Below, piece after piece: positions 1 to 9,700 of a stretch of DNA of 64,000 bases. Position 1 is the stretch's first letter; each line of letters starts with the position of its first letter. The position numbers were made by a program, and so were the translations under genes. Source of the stretch: CALMKX01 sp036274895 (GTDB taxonomy: Bacteria > Acidobacteriota > Thermoanaerobaculia > Multivoradales > SZUA-115); NCBI GenBank assembly GCA_036274895.1, contig DASUEU010000085.1:189920-253919 (forward strand), in the 5' to 3' direction. The notes under the pieces were generated by a model. That model saw only the letters and a list, made by a program, of their open reading frames with translations. It was not told the origin of the DNA and searched no databases.

Positions 1-1
1 C

Positions 2-2866
2 GGCGGCGGCTTCGATGAGATCGTCGCCGTGCGCAACGTGACCTCCTCGGGCGTGCCGGACGTGGTGGTGGCGAGAGTGAACGAGACGTCGTGCGAGGTC
101 TCGAGCGTGATCGCGACGGCCACCGTGGGCAACCCGGCCAACTCGGAGTGGGAGGACGCGGCGGTTGGCCGATTCGATCGTTCCGGCACGCCGTGGATCG
201 TCCTGCTCAAGCAGGCCCACGCCAACTTCGTGGTGCTCCAGCTCAACGGATCCAGCCTTTCGGTGGTGGCCTCGGACGACCTCGACAGCAGCTCGAGCTC
301 GCCGTGGCGGGCCCTGGGAGCGGGTGATCTCGACGGCGACGGCTTCGATGAGCTGATCGCCGCCCGCGAGGTCAGCGACGGCCAGGGCGAGACCGTGCTG
401 GTCTACCGCTGGAACGGCGACGGCTTCGTGCGCACGGCCTCCTCGACGGTGGGCAACAACGGCAACTCCGACTGGTCCAGCCTGGCGGTCGGGGACTTCA
501 ACGCCGACGGCCGGGCCGCCATCGCCCTGGTCAAGGACCAGCACTCGAACTTCATCGTCCTGGACCTCGAGGCCGGCAACCCGGAGCTGCGCGTGGTGGC
601 GGCCGAGGATCTCGACTCCACGGCCGGCCAGACGTGGCGCGGCCTGGTGGCCACCGACTGGCTGGCCGGCGCCGACCTGGGTGCCGCCGAGCTGGTGGCG
701 GCCCGGGCGGCAGAGGACCCGTACCGCGCGGATCTCTTCGTCTACGGCAACCCCTTCCATCGCGTCGCGCGTGACAGCGGCCTCGCCAACCTCAAGTCAC
801 AGTGGGATCAGAACCGCGGCGGTACCGTCGAGCAACAGAAGGAGTGGCTGCGTGACACCCACACCAACACCGTCGGCTGGACCTTGATCGAGGCCGGTGA
901 CTACAACAAGCTGGTCGAGTTCCTGGAGGCGACCAAGGACTTCTGCATCGACGGCAAACAGCTGCGGGTGACGGTGAGCCCGGACAACCCGAACTTGCAC
1001 CCGTCCGTCTGCGCCCTGCCACAGAACAGCGAGATCACCGCCTTGTGGAACGAGCTCGATTACTTCACGCCCGGGTCACTGGGGATCTTCGACGCTTGCA
1101 GCATGGAGGTCGAGATCGATGGACCGGGTCCGGAGCCGATCGTGCAGAACGTGAAGTGCGATTACTGTCGCGACTACCTGGCCTGGTCGTCCTTGATCGG
1201 ACGCCTGGCCCAGGATTACCCGCACCTGGTGTCCATGGGCATCGACGATCTCGTCTACTATCTCGGCCAGCCCTTCGACGGCGACTACGTGGCCGAGATG
1301 GAGTCACGACTGCGCTCGCAAGCGCCGTGGATGAACTTCGCTCCCAGCCTGTACTACCACGGCAAAGAGAGTGACTTTTTCGGTGACGAGTTCCCGGACG
1401 TGGCCAAGACCTTCGACACGTTCGTCTTCTACTTCCGCAACAACAAGCAGGGCACCGGGCCCTGCTCAGACTGCACAAATCACACGGGCGGCGGCGCCTG
1501 CCTCGATGGCGAGTGCGCGGAGGCGACCATCCCGAACCTCGCCGACGAGGTCGGCGACATGGCGGCGATGCTCCCGGATGGTCGCAAGATCAACGTCGGC
1601 GTCTACTACTCGGGGCATAGCAGCCTGGGCGAGCCCTCGGTGCGCTACGACTACGACATCACCAAGCTGATCCTGGCCATGCCCTGGCTGGGAGGCGTGA
1701 CGGTCTACACTATGCAAGCTCCGGGAGCCCTCTGCATGGAGGGCAGCCACCTGATCGACAAGTACTGCGCCGTGCAAAAGGCCTTCGGCGAGGCCGTCGT
1801 GCCAGTGATCCATACCGACCTCACCGCGGCATCGCCGGGAGCGCCGGACGCCGCGGGCAACCCGTACGCCTACAGTTTCCCGGCCTTGGGTGCACAAAAC
1901 GTGGTGTTCCGCGACTCGGACGGCAACGGCTGGGAGCTGTGGCGCACGGCCTGGGGCATCGGTCACAGCAACTTGACCTCTCTGGGCCAGGCGCCGAAAG
2001 CGGTAGGGGACCTGTCGGCCTACTTGGATCCCGCGGGCAATCAGCAGGTCGTGCTCTACCGCAACGCCAGTCAGGACGTGCACAGTCTTTATTGGTCGAC
2101 CGGCGCCGTCGGTCACGACAACCTGACCGGCACCTCGGGCCCGCCCGACGCCGAAGGCAATCCCATCGGCTACTACACCGCCTTCGACGGCTTCAACCAC
2201 GTGATCTACCGTGACGAGGACGACCACCTGATCGAGCTGTACTGGACGGGCATCGGCGCCGTCGGCTCCGGCGACCTGACGGTGCAGGGCTCGGCTCCCA
2301 ACGCTCAGGGCGATCCCTCGGCCTACGTCGACACCAACCACCACGGCAACGTCGTCGCCTTCCGGGGCAGCGACAACCACGTCCACACCCTCTACTGGGA
2401 ATCCGGCCCGGTGGGCCACGACAACCTCTCCGCCGTGGCCGGCACCCCCCTGGCTGCCGGCGACCCTCACGGCTACTACACCGCCCACAACGACAGCCAT
2501 CAGGTGGTCTACCGCGGGACGGACGGCCACGTCCACGAGCTGTGGTGGGTGGGTGTCGCCCCGGTCAGCGGCTGGGACCTCTCCGCCGTCTCCGGCGCGC
2601 CGGCGGCTGAGAGCGACCCGGTTGGCTACTACGCCGCCGGCTCGAACACCAAGCACGTGTTCTATCGCTCGGCCGATGGCCATCTGCACGAGATCTGGTG
2701 GACGCCGGGTGGCGGGATGCCGCTGCATCGCTCGCTCACCCTGTTTAGCTCCGCTCCCCTGGCGGCCGGTCGCCCCACGGCCTACTACCTGGCCAGCGAT
2801 GGCAGTCACCACGTGATCTACCGTGGCAATGACGGTCACCTGCACGAGCTCGCCTGGAGCTCTTGA
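2..2866 (+). CDS. Secreted multidomain protein: FG-GAP repeats, uncharacterised middle domain, seven-repeat beta-propeller (5' partial)
   Basis: The reading frame is open from the first complete codon, so the N-terminus and any signal peptide lie outside the window. Up to about 730 it has FG-GAP/VCBS-type repeats with Asp-rich loops (DLDGDGFDE, DFNADGR). From about 780 to 1810 is a domain I do not recognise, with several Cys and a Cys-rich stretch (CSDCTNHTGGGACLDGEC); its aromatic motifs resemble a glycoside-hydrolase-like barrel, which is a guess. From about 1815 to the stop are seven repeats of about 50 residues with the pattern GDPxxYY...HVVYRGxDGHLHELYW, as expected for a seven-bladed lectin-like propeller. 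FG-GAP and such propellers are typical of extracellular carbohydrate- or surface-binding proteins. A strong stem-loop follows the stop. Function is unknown. Confidence 0.85.
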   Translation, partial: GGGFDEIVAVRNVTSSGVPDVVVARVNETSCEVSSVIATATVGNPANSEWEDAAVGRFDRSGTPWIVLLKQAHANFVVLQLNGSSLSVVASDDLDSSSSSPWRALGAGDLDGDGFDELIAAREVSDGQGETVLVYRWNGDGFVRTASSTVGNNGNSDWSSLAVGDFNADGRAAIALVKDQHSNFIVLDLEAGNPELRVVAAEDLDSTAGQTWRGLVATDWLAGADLGAAELVAARAAEDPYRADLFVYGNPFHRVARDSGLANLKSQWDQNRGGTVEQQKEWLRDTHTNTVGWTLIEAGDYNKLVEFLEATKDFCIDGKQLRVTVSPDNPNLHPSVCALPQNSEITALWNELDYFTPGSLGIFDACSMEVEIDGPGPEPIVQNVKCDYCRDYLAWSSLIGRLAQDYPHLVSMGIDDLVYYLGQPFDGDYVAEMESRLRSQAPWMNFAPSLYYHGKESDFFGDEFPDVAKTFDTFVFYFRNNKQGTGPCSDCTNHTGGGACLDGECAEATIPNLADEVGDMAAMLPDGRKINVGVYYSGHSSLGEPSVRYDYDITKLILAMPWLGGVTVYTMQAPGALCMEGSHLIDKYCAVQKAFGEAVVPVIHTDLTAASPGAPDAAGNPYAYSFPALGAQNVVFRDSDGNGWELWRTAWGIGHSNLTSLGQAPKAVGDLSAYLDPAGNQQVVLYRNASQDVHSLYWSTGAVGHDNLTGTSGPPDAEGNPIGYYTAFDGFNHVIYRDEDDHLIELYWTGIGAVGSGDLTVQGSAPNAQGDPSAYVDTNHHGNVVAFRGSDNHVHTLYWESGPVGHDNLSAVAGTPLAAGDPHGYYTAHNDSHQVVYRGTDGHVHELWWVGVAPVSGWDLSAVSGAPAAESDPVGYYAAGSNTKHVFYRSADGHLHEIWWTPGGGMPLHRSLTLFSSAPLAAGRPTAYYLASDGSHHVIYRGNDGHLHELAWSS

Positions 2867-2883
2867 CGGCTCCCCAGGAGGCG

Positions 2884-2920
2884 GGGGCTCGACCGGCCGA
2901 GTCGCGGCCGGTTGAGCCCC
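2884..2920 (+). terminator. GC-rich stem-loop after the propeller gene
   Basis: GGGGCTC-g-ACCGGCC pairs with GGCCGGT-t-GAGCCCC around a 7-nt loop, 17 bases after the stop codon. There is no T-tract, so it may act as a Rho-assisted or weak terminator or as 3'-end protection. It lies between the propeller gene and the kinase gene and separates two transcription units. Confidence 0.5.
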
Positions 2921-2989
2921 GAACGCGATGCCAGTAATCTCAACCGTAATTCCGCACCTCGATACTCCACGGGAACTTCGGTTGAGCAA

Positions 2990-4948
2990 ATGGACCGACC
3001 TCGCCTCTCCCTGACCCTGCGCATCGCCCTGGCCCTGACGGCCGTCGGGCTGCTGCCCCTGCTGACGGCCTTCTTCCTGCTCGAACGGGTCCAGCGCAGG
3101 GGGTTCCAGGATCAGGTCCTCCAGACCCACAGCATCACGGCACGCACGGCCGCGGAGCGCACGGCGGCCTACCTCGACGGGCTCGAGACCCTGGGCCGCT
3201 CGCTCGCCAGCCACCCGGGTCTGCTGGCGGATCCCCGCTCGGAGGTCGCCCAGGCCCTGCTCGCCGGCACCCTGGAATCGCGCTCGGACCTCGCCTCCCT
3301 GTCGGTGCTCGCGGGCGACGGCAGCCTGGTGGTGCGCGCCCAGCGACGGGATCGGGGCGACGCCGCGCCCCTGGCCGAGCGTCCCCTCAAGGAGAGTGAG
3401 GAGCTCGAGGTGGCGAGGGCCGGCGGGGGGACCTGGCTGCGCCGCGACCTTCCCTTCGGCACCGGCGGCGGCAAGTTGCGCCTGGTGGCCGCCGCCGCCG
3501 CGCTCGAGGAAGCGCTATCAGCCTTCGAGCTGGCCGCCGAGGAGGCCGATCTGGTGCTGGTGGACGCCGCGGGCACCGTGCTCGCCGGCAGTGCCCGGGA
3601 TCTCTCGGCCTTCCCCGAGGGGCAGGTCGAGGTCGGCCGCACCGGCCAGGTCAGCGGCGCCGGGCTCTACCGGGGACCCACCGGGGAAGAGGTTCTCGGA
3701 GCCTTCGCCCCGGTGGGCAGCCACGGCTGGGTGGTCCTGTCCCGTCAACCGGCCCACCTGGCCGAGAAGATCCGCCGCGAGACCCGTCGCCACTCCCTCA
3801 CCACCCTCGGCCTGGCCCTGGTGCTCGTCAGCCTCCTCTGGCAGGCGGGGCACTGGAGCCTGGTGCGCCCGATCCGCCGCCTGGCCACCGCCCAGATGCG
3901 GCTGGTGGGCATCGAGCGCAGCGCCGGAGCGGGCAATGAGCTCGAGGAGCTGCGTACGGCCTTCGCCATCCTCGAGCGCCATCTGCACGACCGTGACGAG
4001 CTGGGCAAGGTCTTCCTCGGCCGTTACCAGGTCCTCGAGCTGATCGGTAGCGGCGCCATGGGCACGGTCTTCCTCGGCTGGGACCCCAAGCTCGAGCGCC
4101 GGCTGGCGCTCAAGACGGTGCGGCTGGGCTCCGGCCTCGCCGAGCCCAAGCGCCGGGAGCTGGCCGGCAAGCTGCGCCGTGAGGCGGTGATGACCGCGCG
4201 CTTCCTGCACCCGAACATCGTCGCCGTGCACGATGCCGAGGCGGCGGGCGACCTGGCCTTCGTGGCCATGGAGCACGTCGACGGCGTGGGCCTCGAGCGG
4301 CTGCTCTGGGCCCGCGGCAGCCTCACCGAAGACCAGGCGGCGATGGTCGGCCTGGCGATCGCTCGCGCGCTGGCCGCGGCCCATTCCCAGGGCATCGTGC
4401 ACCGCGACATCAAGCCCTCGAACGTGCTGCTCGGCTATGACGGCGCGATCAAGGTCACCGATTTCGGGATCGCCGAGCTGGTGACCTCGGTGGCCCGGCC
4501 CACCGAGACCTTCTTCGGCACCCCCGGCTACGTCGCGCCGGAGACCCTGCGCGACGGCCGCTTCGATGCCAAATGCGACCTCTTCGCCCTCGGGGTGGTG
4601 CTCTACGAGTGCCTGGTTGGGCAGGCCCCCTTCGCCGCCCGCGACACGCACCAAACCCTGAAGCGCACCCTCGATCTCGAGCCTGCACCACCGGATCGCT
4701 GGAGCCCTGGCCTCGCCCCCGAGCTGGAGGCTTGCGTCATGAGCCTGCTCGAAAAGGACCCAGCCGACCGGCCCGAGAGCGCCGGTGCGGTCGTAGCGAC
4801 CCTCGAGCAGCTGACCGTCGACCACGGCTGGCGATGGGACCCGGGCCCTCTGGTGGCCATCGATCGCCCCCTGCGGCCGGATACGATGATGATCTCGCCC
4901 CTGCAGCCGACTGGCGGCCCAAGGCCGCAGAAGGAAGGGATCCCATGA
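2990..4948 (+). CDS. Receptor-type serine/threonine protein kinase
   Basis: A 652-residue membrane kinase. The start is taken at ATG 2990; an upstream TTG at 2912 would overlap the stem-loop and add a non-hydrophobic tail. Residues about 10-30 form TM1. Residues about 31-265 form a periplasmic sensor region, probably Cache/CHASE-like. TM2 is about 269-287, followed by a HAMP-like linker. The kinase domain runs about 345-615 with the Gly loop GSGAMG, Lys in ALKTV, catalytic HRDIKPSN, DFG and the activation-segment end GYVAPE, so it looks active. Bacterial Pkn-type (Hanks) kinases phosphorylate Ser/Thr in response to envelope signals. The stop overlaps the start of the next gene (ATGA), so it is translationally coupled to the LysM protein, a possible partner or substrate. 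Confidence 0.93.
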   Translation: MDRPRLSLTLRIALALTAVGLLPLLTAFFLLERVQRRGFQDQVLQTHSITARTAAERTAAYLDGLETLGRSLASHPGLLADPRSEVAQALLAGTLESRSDLASLSVLAGDGSLVVRAQRRDRGDAAPLAERPLKESEELEVARAGGGTWLRRDLPFGTGGGKLRLVAAAAALEEALSAFELAAEEADLVLVDAAGTVLAGSARDLSAFPEGQVEVGRTGQVSGAGLYRGPTGEEVLGAFAPVGSHGWVVLSRQPAHLAEKIRRETRRHSLTTLGLALVLVSLLWQAGHWSLVRPIRRLATAQMRLVGIERSAGAGNELEELRTAFAILERHLHDRDELGKVFLGRYQVLELIGSGAMGTVFLGWDPKLERRLALKTVRLGSGLAEPKRRELAGKLRREAVMTARFLHPNIVAVHDAEAAGDLAFVAMEHVDGVGLERLLWARGSLTEDQAAMVGLAIARALAAAHSQGIVHRDIKPSNVLLGYDGAIKVTDFGIAELVTSVARPTETFFGTPGYVAPETLRDGRFDAKCDLFALGVVLYECLVGQAPFAARDTHQTLKRTLDLEPAPPDRWSPGLAPELEACVMSLLEKDPADRPESAGAVVATLEQLTVDHGWRWDPGPLVAIDRPLRPDTMMISPLQPTGGPRPQKEGIP

Positions 4949-6735
4949 ACCGGAGAGGGCCTCGTCGCATCCTGGTCTGTGCTTTCGTGATGAGTCTCGT
5001 GGCCGCGCCCTGGGTGGCGGCAGCTCCACAGACCCCGCAGCAGACCGGCTGGTACACCGTGCGAGCCGGTGACACCCTGCGCGACCTGTCGCGACGCCTC
5101 TCGGGCCAGGAAGCCCTGTGGGAGGCCAACTGGCGCTTGAACCCCGACCTGCGCAACCCCCACCTGCTCGCCATCGGGCTGCGGCTCAAACTGTACCTGT
5201 CGCAACCGGTGCCCGCGGAGGCGGCGCGGGTGATGCGCATCCATCGCCAGGTGGACCAGAAGCCGGAGCCGATGGCCTGGGAGAGCGCCCAGGTCGACCA
5301 GCTCCTCCAGGACAAGGACGGGGTGCGCACCCGCGAGCGCTCCTCGACCCGCCTGGGCTTCGGCGATGGCTCGCAGCTGTCGGTTTCCGAAAGCTCCCTG
5401 GTGTTCATGCGGCGCATCGGCAGTGCGCTGCGCGGCGTGCCGCGCGACGAGATCGAGATCGTCTCGGGACAGGGTGATCTCGAGGCCGAGCGAGGCCCCA
5501 CTCGGGCACGGGGTATCGACATCGTGCTCGGCGGCGCCAGGGCGGCGCCGCAGCCGGGAGAGGACGGCTCGCTCAAGGCCCGCGCCCGGCGGCCCGGCGG
5601 CGGCGCCCAGCTGATGGTCTACGAGGGAACGAGCGACGTCGAGGCCAAGGGTGCCAAGGTGGCGGTTGGCCGCGGCATGGGCACCAACGTGCCGGAGGGC
5701 AAGGCGCCCCTGCCCCCCGAGAAGCTGCTCGACGCCCCCCGGCTGATCGCTCCGCCCGCCGGCACTCCCGTCGAGGCGAGTGGCTCGCGGTTCCGCTGGG
5801 ATGCCGTGCCCGGCGCCGCTTCCTATCTCTTCGAGTTGTGCGAGGAGCCCGGTTGTGAGCGGCTGCTGGCGCGGGCCAACGTCTCGGCCCCGGAGTGGCA
5901 GCCGTCGGAGCCCCTGCCGCCCGCCACCTATCACTGGCGGGTGACGGCGGTTTCGGCTTCCGGGCTCGACGGTTACCCCGCGCAGTCCGCCGCCCTGATC
6001 GTGGTGGCCGGCCGCCTCGACCGCGAGGCGCCCAAGGTCGCCTTCACCGTCAGCGGCCCTCGTGCCGGTTGCGGCCAGCGGGTCTTGCTCGGGCCGGGTG
6101 GCCAGGTGCTGCCGCGGGCCGAGGACACCGGCAGCGGACTGGCGGACTGGACGCTCATCCTCGACGGCCAGCCGGTCACCGGCGCCGCCTGGGGTTCGCT
6201 CACCACCGGGCAGCACCGGCTCGAGGGCGCGGTGCGCGACCGCGCCGGCAACATCGCCTCCCTGCCGGCGGTCGAGGTCTACTACGACGACGTGGCGCCC
6301 CTCCTCGAGGCCACCCGCGCCGACGCCGAGCGCTTCGTCCGCTTCGGCCAGCCCGGCACCGGCGAGCGCGAGCCGAGCCGGCGCGAGCTCAAGGCCCTCG
6401 AGAAGAAGGGCGCTCGCCTCGAGTGGTCGAGTGACGGCCGCCTGTGGCTGCCCCTGGTGCCCGCGAGCGGCCCGGAAGGGGTCGCTCTCGCCGCCTCCGA
6501 CCGGCCGCAGATCTTCGTCCGGGGCGTCGCCGGCAGCCGCCTCGCCGAAGGCGAGCTGCTCCACATCACGGCGAGGGACGAAGCCTGCGGCGTCGAGACC
6601 CTACGCTTCGGCATCGGCCGCCCCAAGCTGGCAACCAGCGGCGGCGCCCCCTGGGTGCTGTGGGTCGAGGCGGTCGACCTGGTCGGCAACCTGGCCCGGC
6701 GGGAGTGGGAGCTGGTGGAGAAGGGGCGGCGGTAA
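4945..6735 (+). CDS. Exported LysM-domain protein with FecR-like region
   Basis: A 596-residue exported protein. ATG 4945 overlaps the kinase stop by 4 nt and has an AAGGAAGGG ribosome site just upstream, which settles the start. Residues 1-29 are a signal peptide ending in AAA. Residues about 36-83 are one LysM domain (WYTVRAGDTLRDLSRRL, ending IGLRLKLYL), expected to bind peptidoglycan. Residues about 105-210 resemble a FecR domain (SSTRLGFGDGSQLSVSESS), a fold found in periplasmic signal proteins. Further on are Ig/fibronectin-like beta segments. LysM plus FecR architectures are known exported proteins of unknown role. Coupling to a sensor kinase suggests a cell-wall sensing or response function, which is inference. 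It converges on metH with only 7 bp between stop codons. Confidence 0.85.
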   Translation: MNRRGPRRILVCAFVMSLVAAPWVAAAPQTPQQTGWYTVRAGDTLRDLSRRLSGQEALWEANWRLNPDLRNPHLLAIGLRLKLYLSQPVPAEAARVMRIHRQVDQKPEPMAWESAQVDQLLQDKDGVRTRERSSTRLGFGDGSQLSVSESSLVFMRRIGSALRGVPRDEIEIVSGQGDLEAERGPTRARGIDIVLGGARAAPQPGEDGSLKARARRPGGGAQLMVYEGTSDVEAKGAKVAVGRGMGTNVPEGKAPLPPEKLLDAPRLIAPPAGTPVEASGSRFRWDAVPGAASYLFELCEEPGCERLLARANVSAPEWQPSEPLPPATYHWRVTAVSASGLDGYPAQSAALIVVAGRLDREAPKVAFTVSGPRAGCGQRVLLGPGGQVLPRAEDTGSGLADWTLILDGQPVTGAAWGSLTTGQHRLEGAVRDRAGNIASLPAVEVYYDDVAPLLEATRADAERFVRFGQPGTGEREPSRRELKALEKKGARLEWSSDGRLWLPLVPASGPEGVALAASDRPQIFVRGVAGSRLAEGELLHITARDEACGVETLRFGIGRPKLATSGGAPWVLWVEAVDLVGNLARREWELVEKGRR

Positions 6736-6742
6736 CCTCCCG

Positions 6743-9700
6743 TCACACTCCAAAATACCGAGCATCCGGATGCTGGAACACCAACGCGCTGACGCTGGCT
6801 TCGGGGTCCATCATGTCGCCTTCGGTGAGGTGGACGCCGATGTCCTCGGGGCGGAGGGCGGCGAAGAGGGCTCGCTGGCCGCCGAGGTCCGGGCAGGCCG
6901 GGTAGCCGAAGCTGTAGCGCTTGCCGCGGTAGCGGGCGGCGAAGGCGTGCTGCTTCGAGAGCTCCGGCGGATCCGGGAAGCCCCAGGCCGCGCGTAGCCG
7001 CGAGTGCACCAGCTCGGCCGCGGCCTCGGCGGTCTCGAGGGCGAGGGCCGCGAGGGTGTGGCTCTTCAGGTACTCGCCGCGGTTCTTGAGCTCCTCCACT
7101 CGCTCGCGGATGCCGCGGCCAGCGCTGGTGACGAAGAGGGCCACGTGGTCGCCCGGCAGCAGATAGTCCGTGAGGCATAGCCCCCCGGGCCGCTTCTGCC
7201 GCGGTAGGTCCCAGTGCGCCACCTCGACCCCGGTCTCCGGGCTCGTGAGGATCAGCCGGTCCCCCTCGGCCCGCGCGGGGAAGAACTGCCACACGGCCGA
7301 AACCGGCATCACGCCCTCGGCGCGGGCCTGGTCTTCCACCTCCTCGACGGCGGCCCGCAGCTTCTTGTACTTGGCGTCGCCGCTCTCGGCCAGGGCGCGG
7401 ATCGAGCCGCCCAGCCCGAGGTGCTTGCCGTAGAGCATCTGCGGGTTGATCCAGGGCCAGACCTCGGCCGGGTCGAAGCGCTCGATCACCCGCTCGAGGT
7501 GGGGCGGCTTCGGCACGGCCAGATCCCGGCGGATGGCTGCCGCCCCCGGCCGGGCCGCGTCGTCGACCTCCGCGGTGCCCTCCACCACCACCCGGTCGCT
7601 CTCGATCAGCGCCGCCACCTCCTCCTCGAGGGTCGGCCGCTCCCTGGGATCGAGCAGGCGCTCGACCAGCTTCAGGCCGGTCATGGCGTCCTTGGCGTAG
7701 GTGCACAGGCCGGTGTAGGCGGCGGCGATCTTCCTGTGGGTGAAGCGCCGGGTGAGCGCGGCACCGCCCACCAGGAGGGGCGTGTCCACCCCCACGGCCG
7801 CGAGGTCCCCGGCCGTCAGCACCATCTGCTGGGCGCTCTTGACCAAGAGACCCGAGAGGCCGATGACGTCCGGCTGGTGCTCGCGCACGGCCTGGATCAG
7901 CTGCTCGGAGGGCACCTTGATGCCCAGGTTGACCACCGTGAAGCCGTTGTTCGACAGGATGATGTCCACCAGGTTCTTGCCGATGTCGTGGACGTCCCCC
8001 TTGACCGTGGCGAGCAGCACCTTGCCCCGCGAGGAGCCCTCGGCGCGGGCCATGTGGGGCTCGAGGAAGGCCACCGCCGCCTTCATCACCTCGGCGCTCT
8101 GCAGCACCTCGGCGACGATCAGCTGGTTGTCGTTGAACAGGCGGCCGACCTCGGCCATGCCCGCCATCAAGGGGCCGTTGATGATGTCGAGGGGCTCGGG
8201 CCAGGCCGGGTCGGCGAGCGCCAGGGCCAGATCCTCGTGCAGGCCCTCCTTCGAACCCTCGACCACCGCGCGGGCCAGCCGCTCGGCGAGCGGCAGATCA
8301 GCGCGGTGGCTGTCCCGGCTGACACTCGTCCGGCCCCGGAAATGCTCGGCGAAGGCCGCCACGGCCACGTCCCCGGCCGCCACGTCCCCCAGCGGCAGGA
8401 AGATCAGCGCCTCCGCCAGGTGCCGCTCGGCTTCCGGGATCTCGGCGTAGCGGGCGATGCGCTCGGTGTTGACGATGGCGGCGTCGAGGCCGGAGCGGGT
8501 GGAGTGGTAGAGGAACACCGAGTTGAGCACCTCGCGGCCGGCCGCCGGCAGACCGAAGGAGACGTTCGAGACGCCGAGGATGGTCTTGGTGTCCGGGAAC
8601 TCCTCCTTGAGCCGCCGCACCCCCTCGATGGTGAGCCCGGCCGAGCCCAGGTACTTCTCATCCCCGGTGCCGCAGGGGAAGACCAGCGCGTCCCACCAGA
8701 GGTCCTCGGGGGCGACGCCGAAGCGTCCGGTCAAGAGGTCGTAGCTGCGCCGCGCCACCTCGAGCTTGCGCTCGACCGTGACCGCCATGCCCGCCTCGTC
8801 GATCAAGCCGACCACCAGGGCGGCGCCGAAGCGCCTGGCGAGCGGCACCACCTTCTCGAAGCGGGAAAGGCCGTCCTCCAGGTTGATCGAGTTCAGCACC
8901 GACTTGCCCTGGCACCAGGTGAGGGCTCGCGCCATGACGGCGGCGTCGGTCGAGTCGATCATCAGCGGCGCCTTGACCACCCGGGTGAGCTTGTCGAGGA
9001 AGGTCTCCATGTTGCCGAGCTCGTCGGCGTCCGGGTCCTGGAGGCAGACATCGAGGATCTGGCCGCCCGCACGGGCCTGGGCACGGCCCACCTCGGCCGC
9101 GGCCTCGAAGTCCCCGGCGGCGATGAGCTTCTTGAACTTGAGGCTGCCCAAGACGTTGGTGCGCTCCCCCACCAGAAGGGGGCGGTTGTCCGCCGTCAGC
9201 TCCACGGCCTCGATGCCGGAGACCCAGGAGCGGTGGTGGCGCGCCACCGCGCGGGGCTTCTTGCCCGCCACGGCCGCCACCAGGGCGCGGATGTGGCCGG
9301 CGTGGGTGCCGCAGCAGCCGCCCACCAGGTTGAGCCAGCCGGCGTCGACGAAGCGGGCGAGCACCTCGGCCACGTGCTCCGGGCCCTCGGTGTAGCAGCC
9401 CTCGTCGTCGGGCAGGCCGGCGTTGGGCACGCAGGCGACGCGGGCGTGGGAGATCTCCGCCAGGGTGCGGATGTGGTCCTGCATCAGGTCCGGGCCGGTG
9501 GCGCAGTTGAGGCCCAGATACAGCAGGTCGGCGTGGAGCAGGGAGACCGCCAGGGCCTCGGCGTCCTGGCCGGCGAGCATGGTGCCGGTGGGCTCGATGG
9601 TGGCCGACACCGCCACCGGCAGGCTCCAGCCCAGCTCGGCGAAGGCCTCCTCGATGCCGATCAGGGCGGCCTTGACGTTGCGGGTGTCCTGGCAGGTCTC

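Noticed and set aside
2912..2940. TTGAGC-N17-TAATCT as a promoter for the kinase gene
   Set aside because: Spacing is right, but both boxes are poor and the first overlaps the 3' arm of the stem-loop; too weak to list.
1466..3214. Long minus-strand frame (582 codons) opposite the propeller and kinase genes
   Set aside because: Low-complexity Gly/Val/Arg-rich product mirrored from GC-rich codons of the plus-strand genes; no domain seen.
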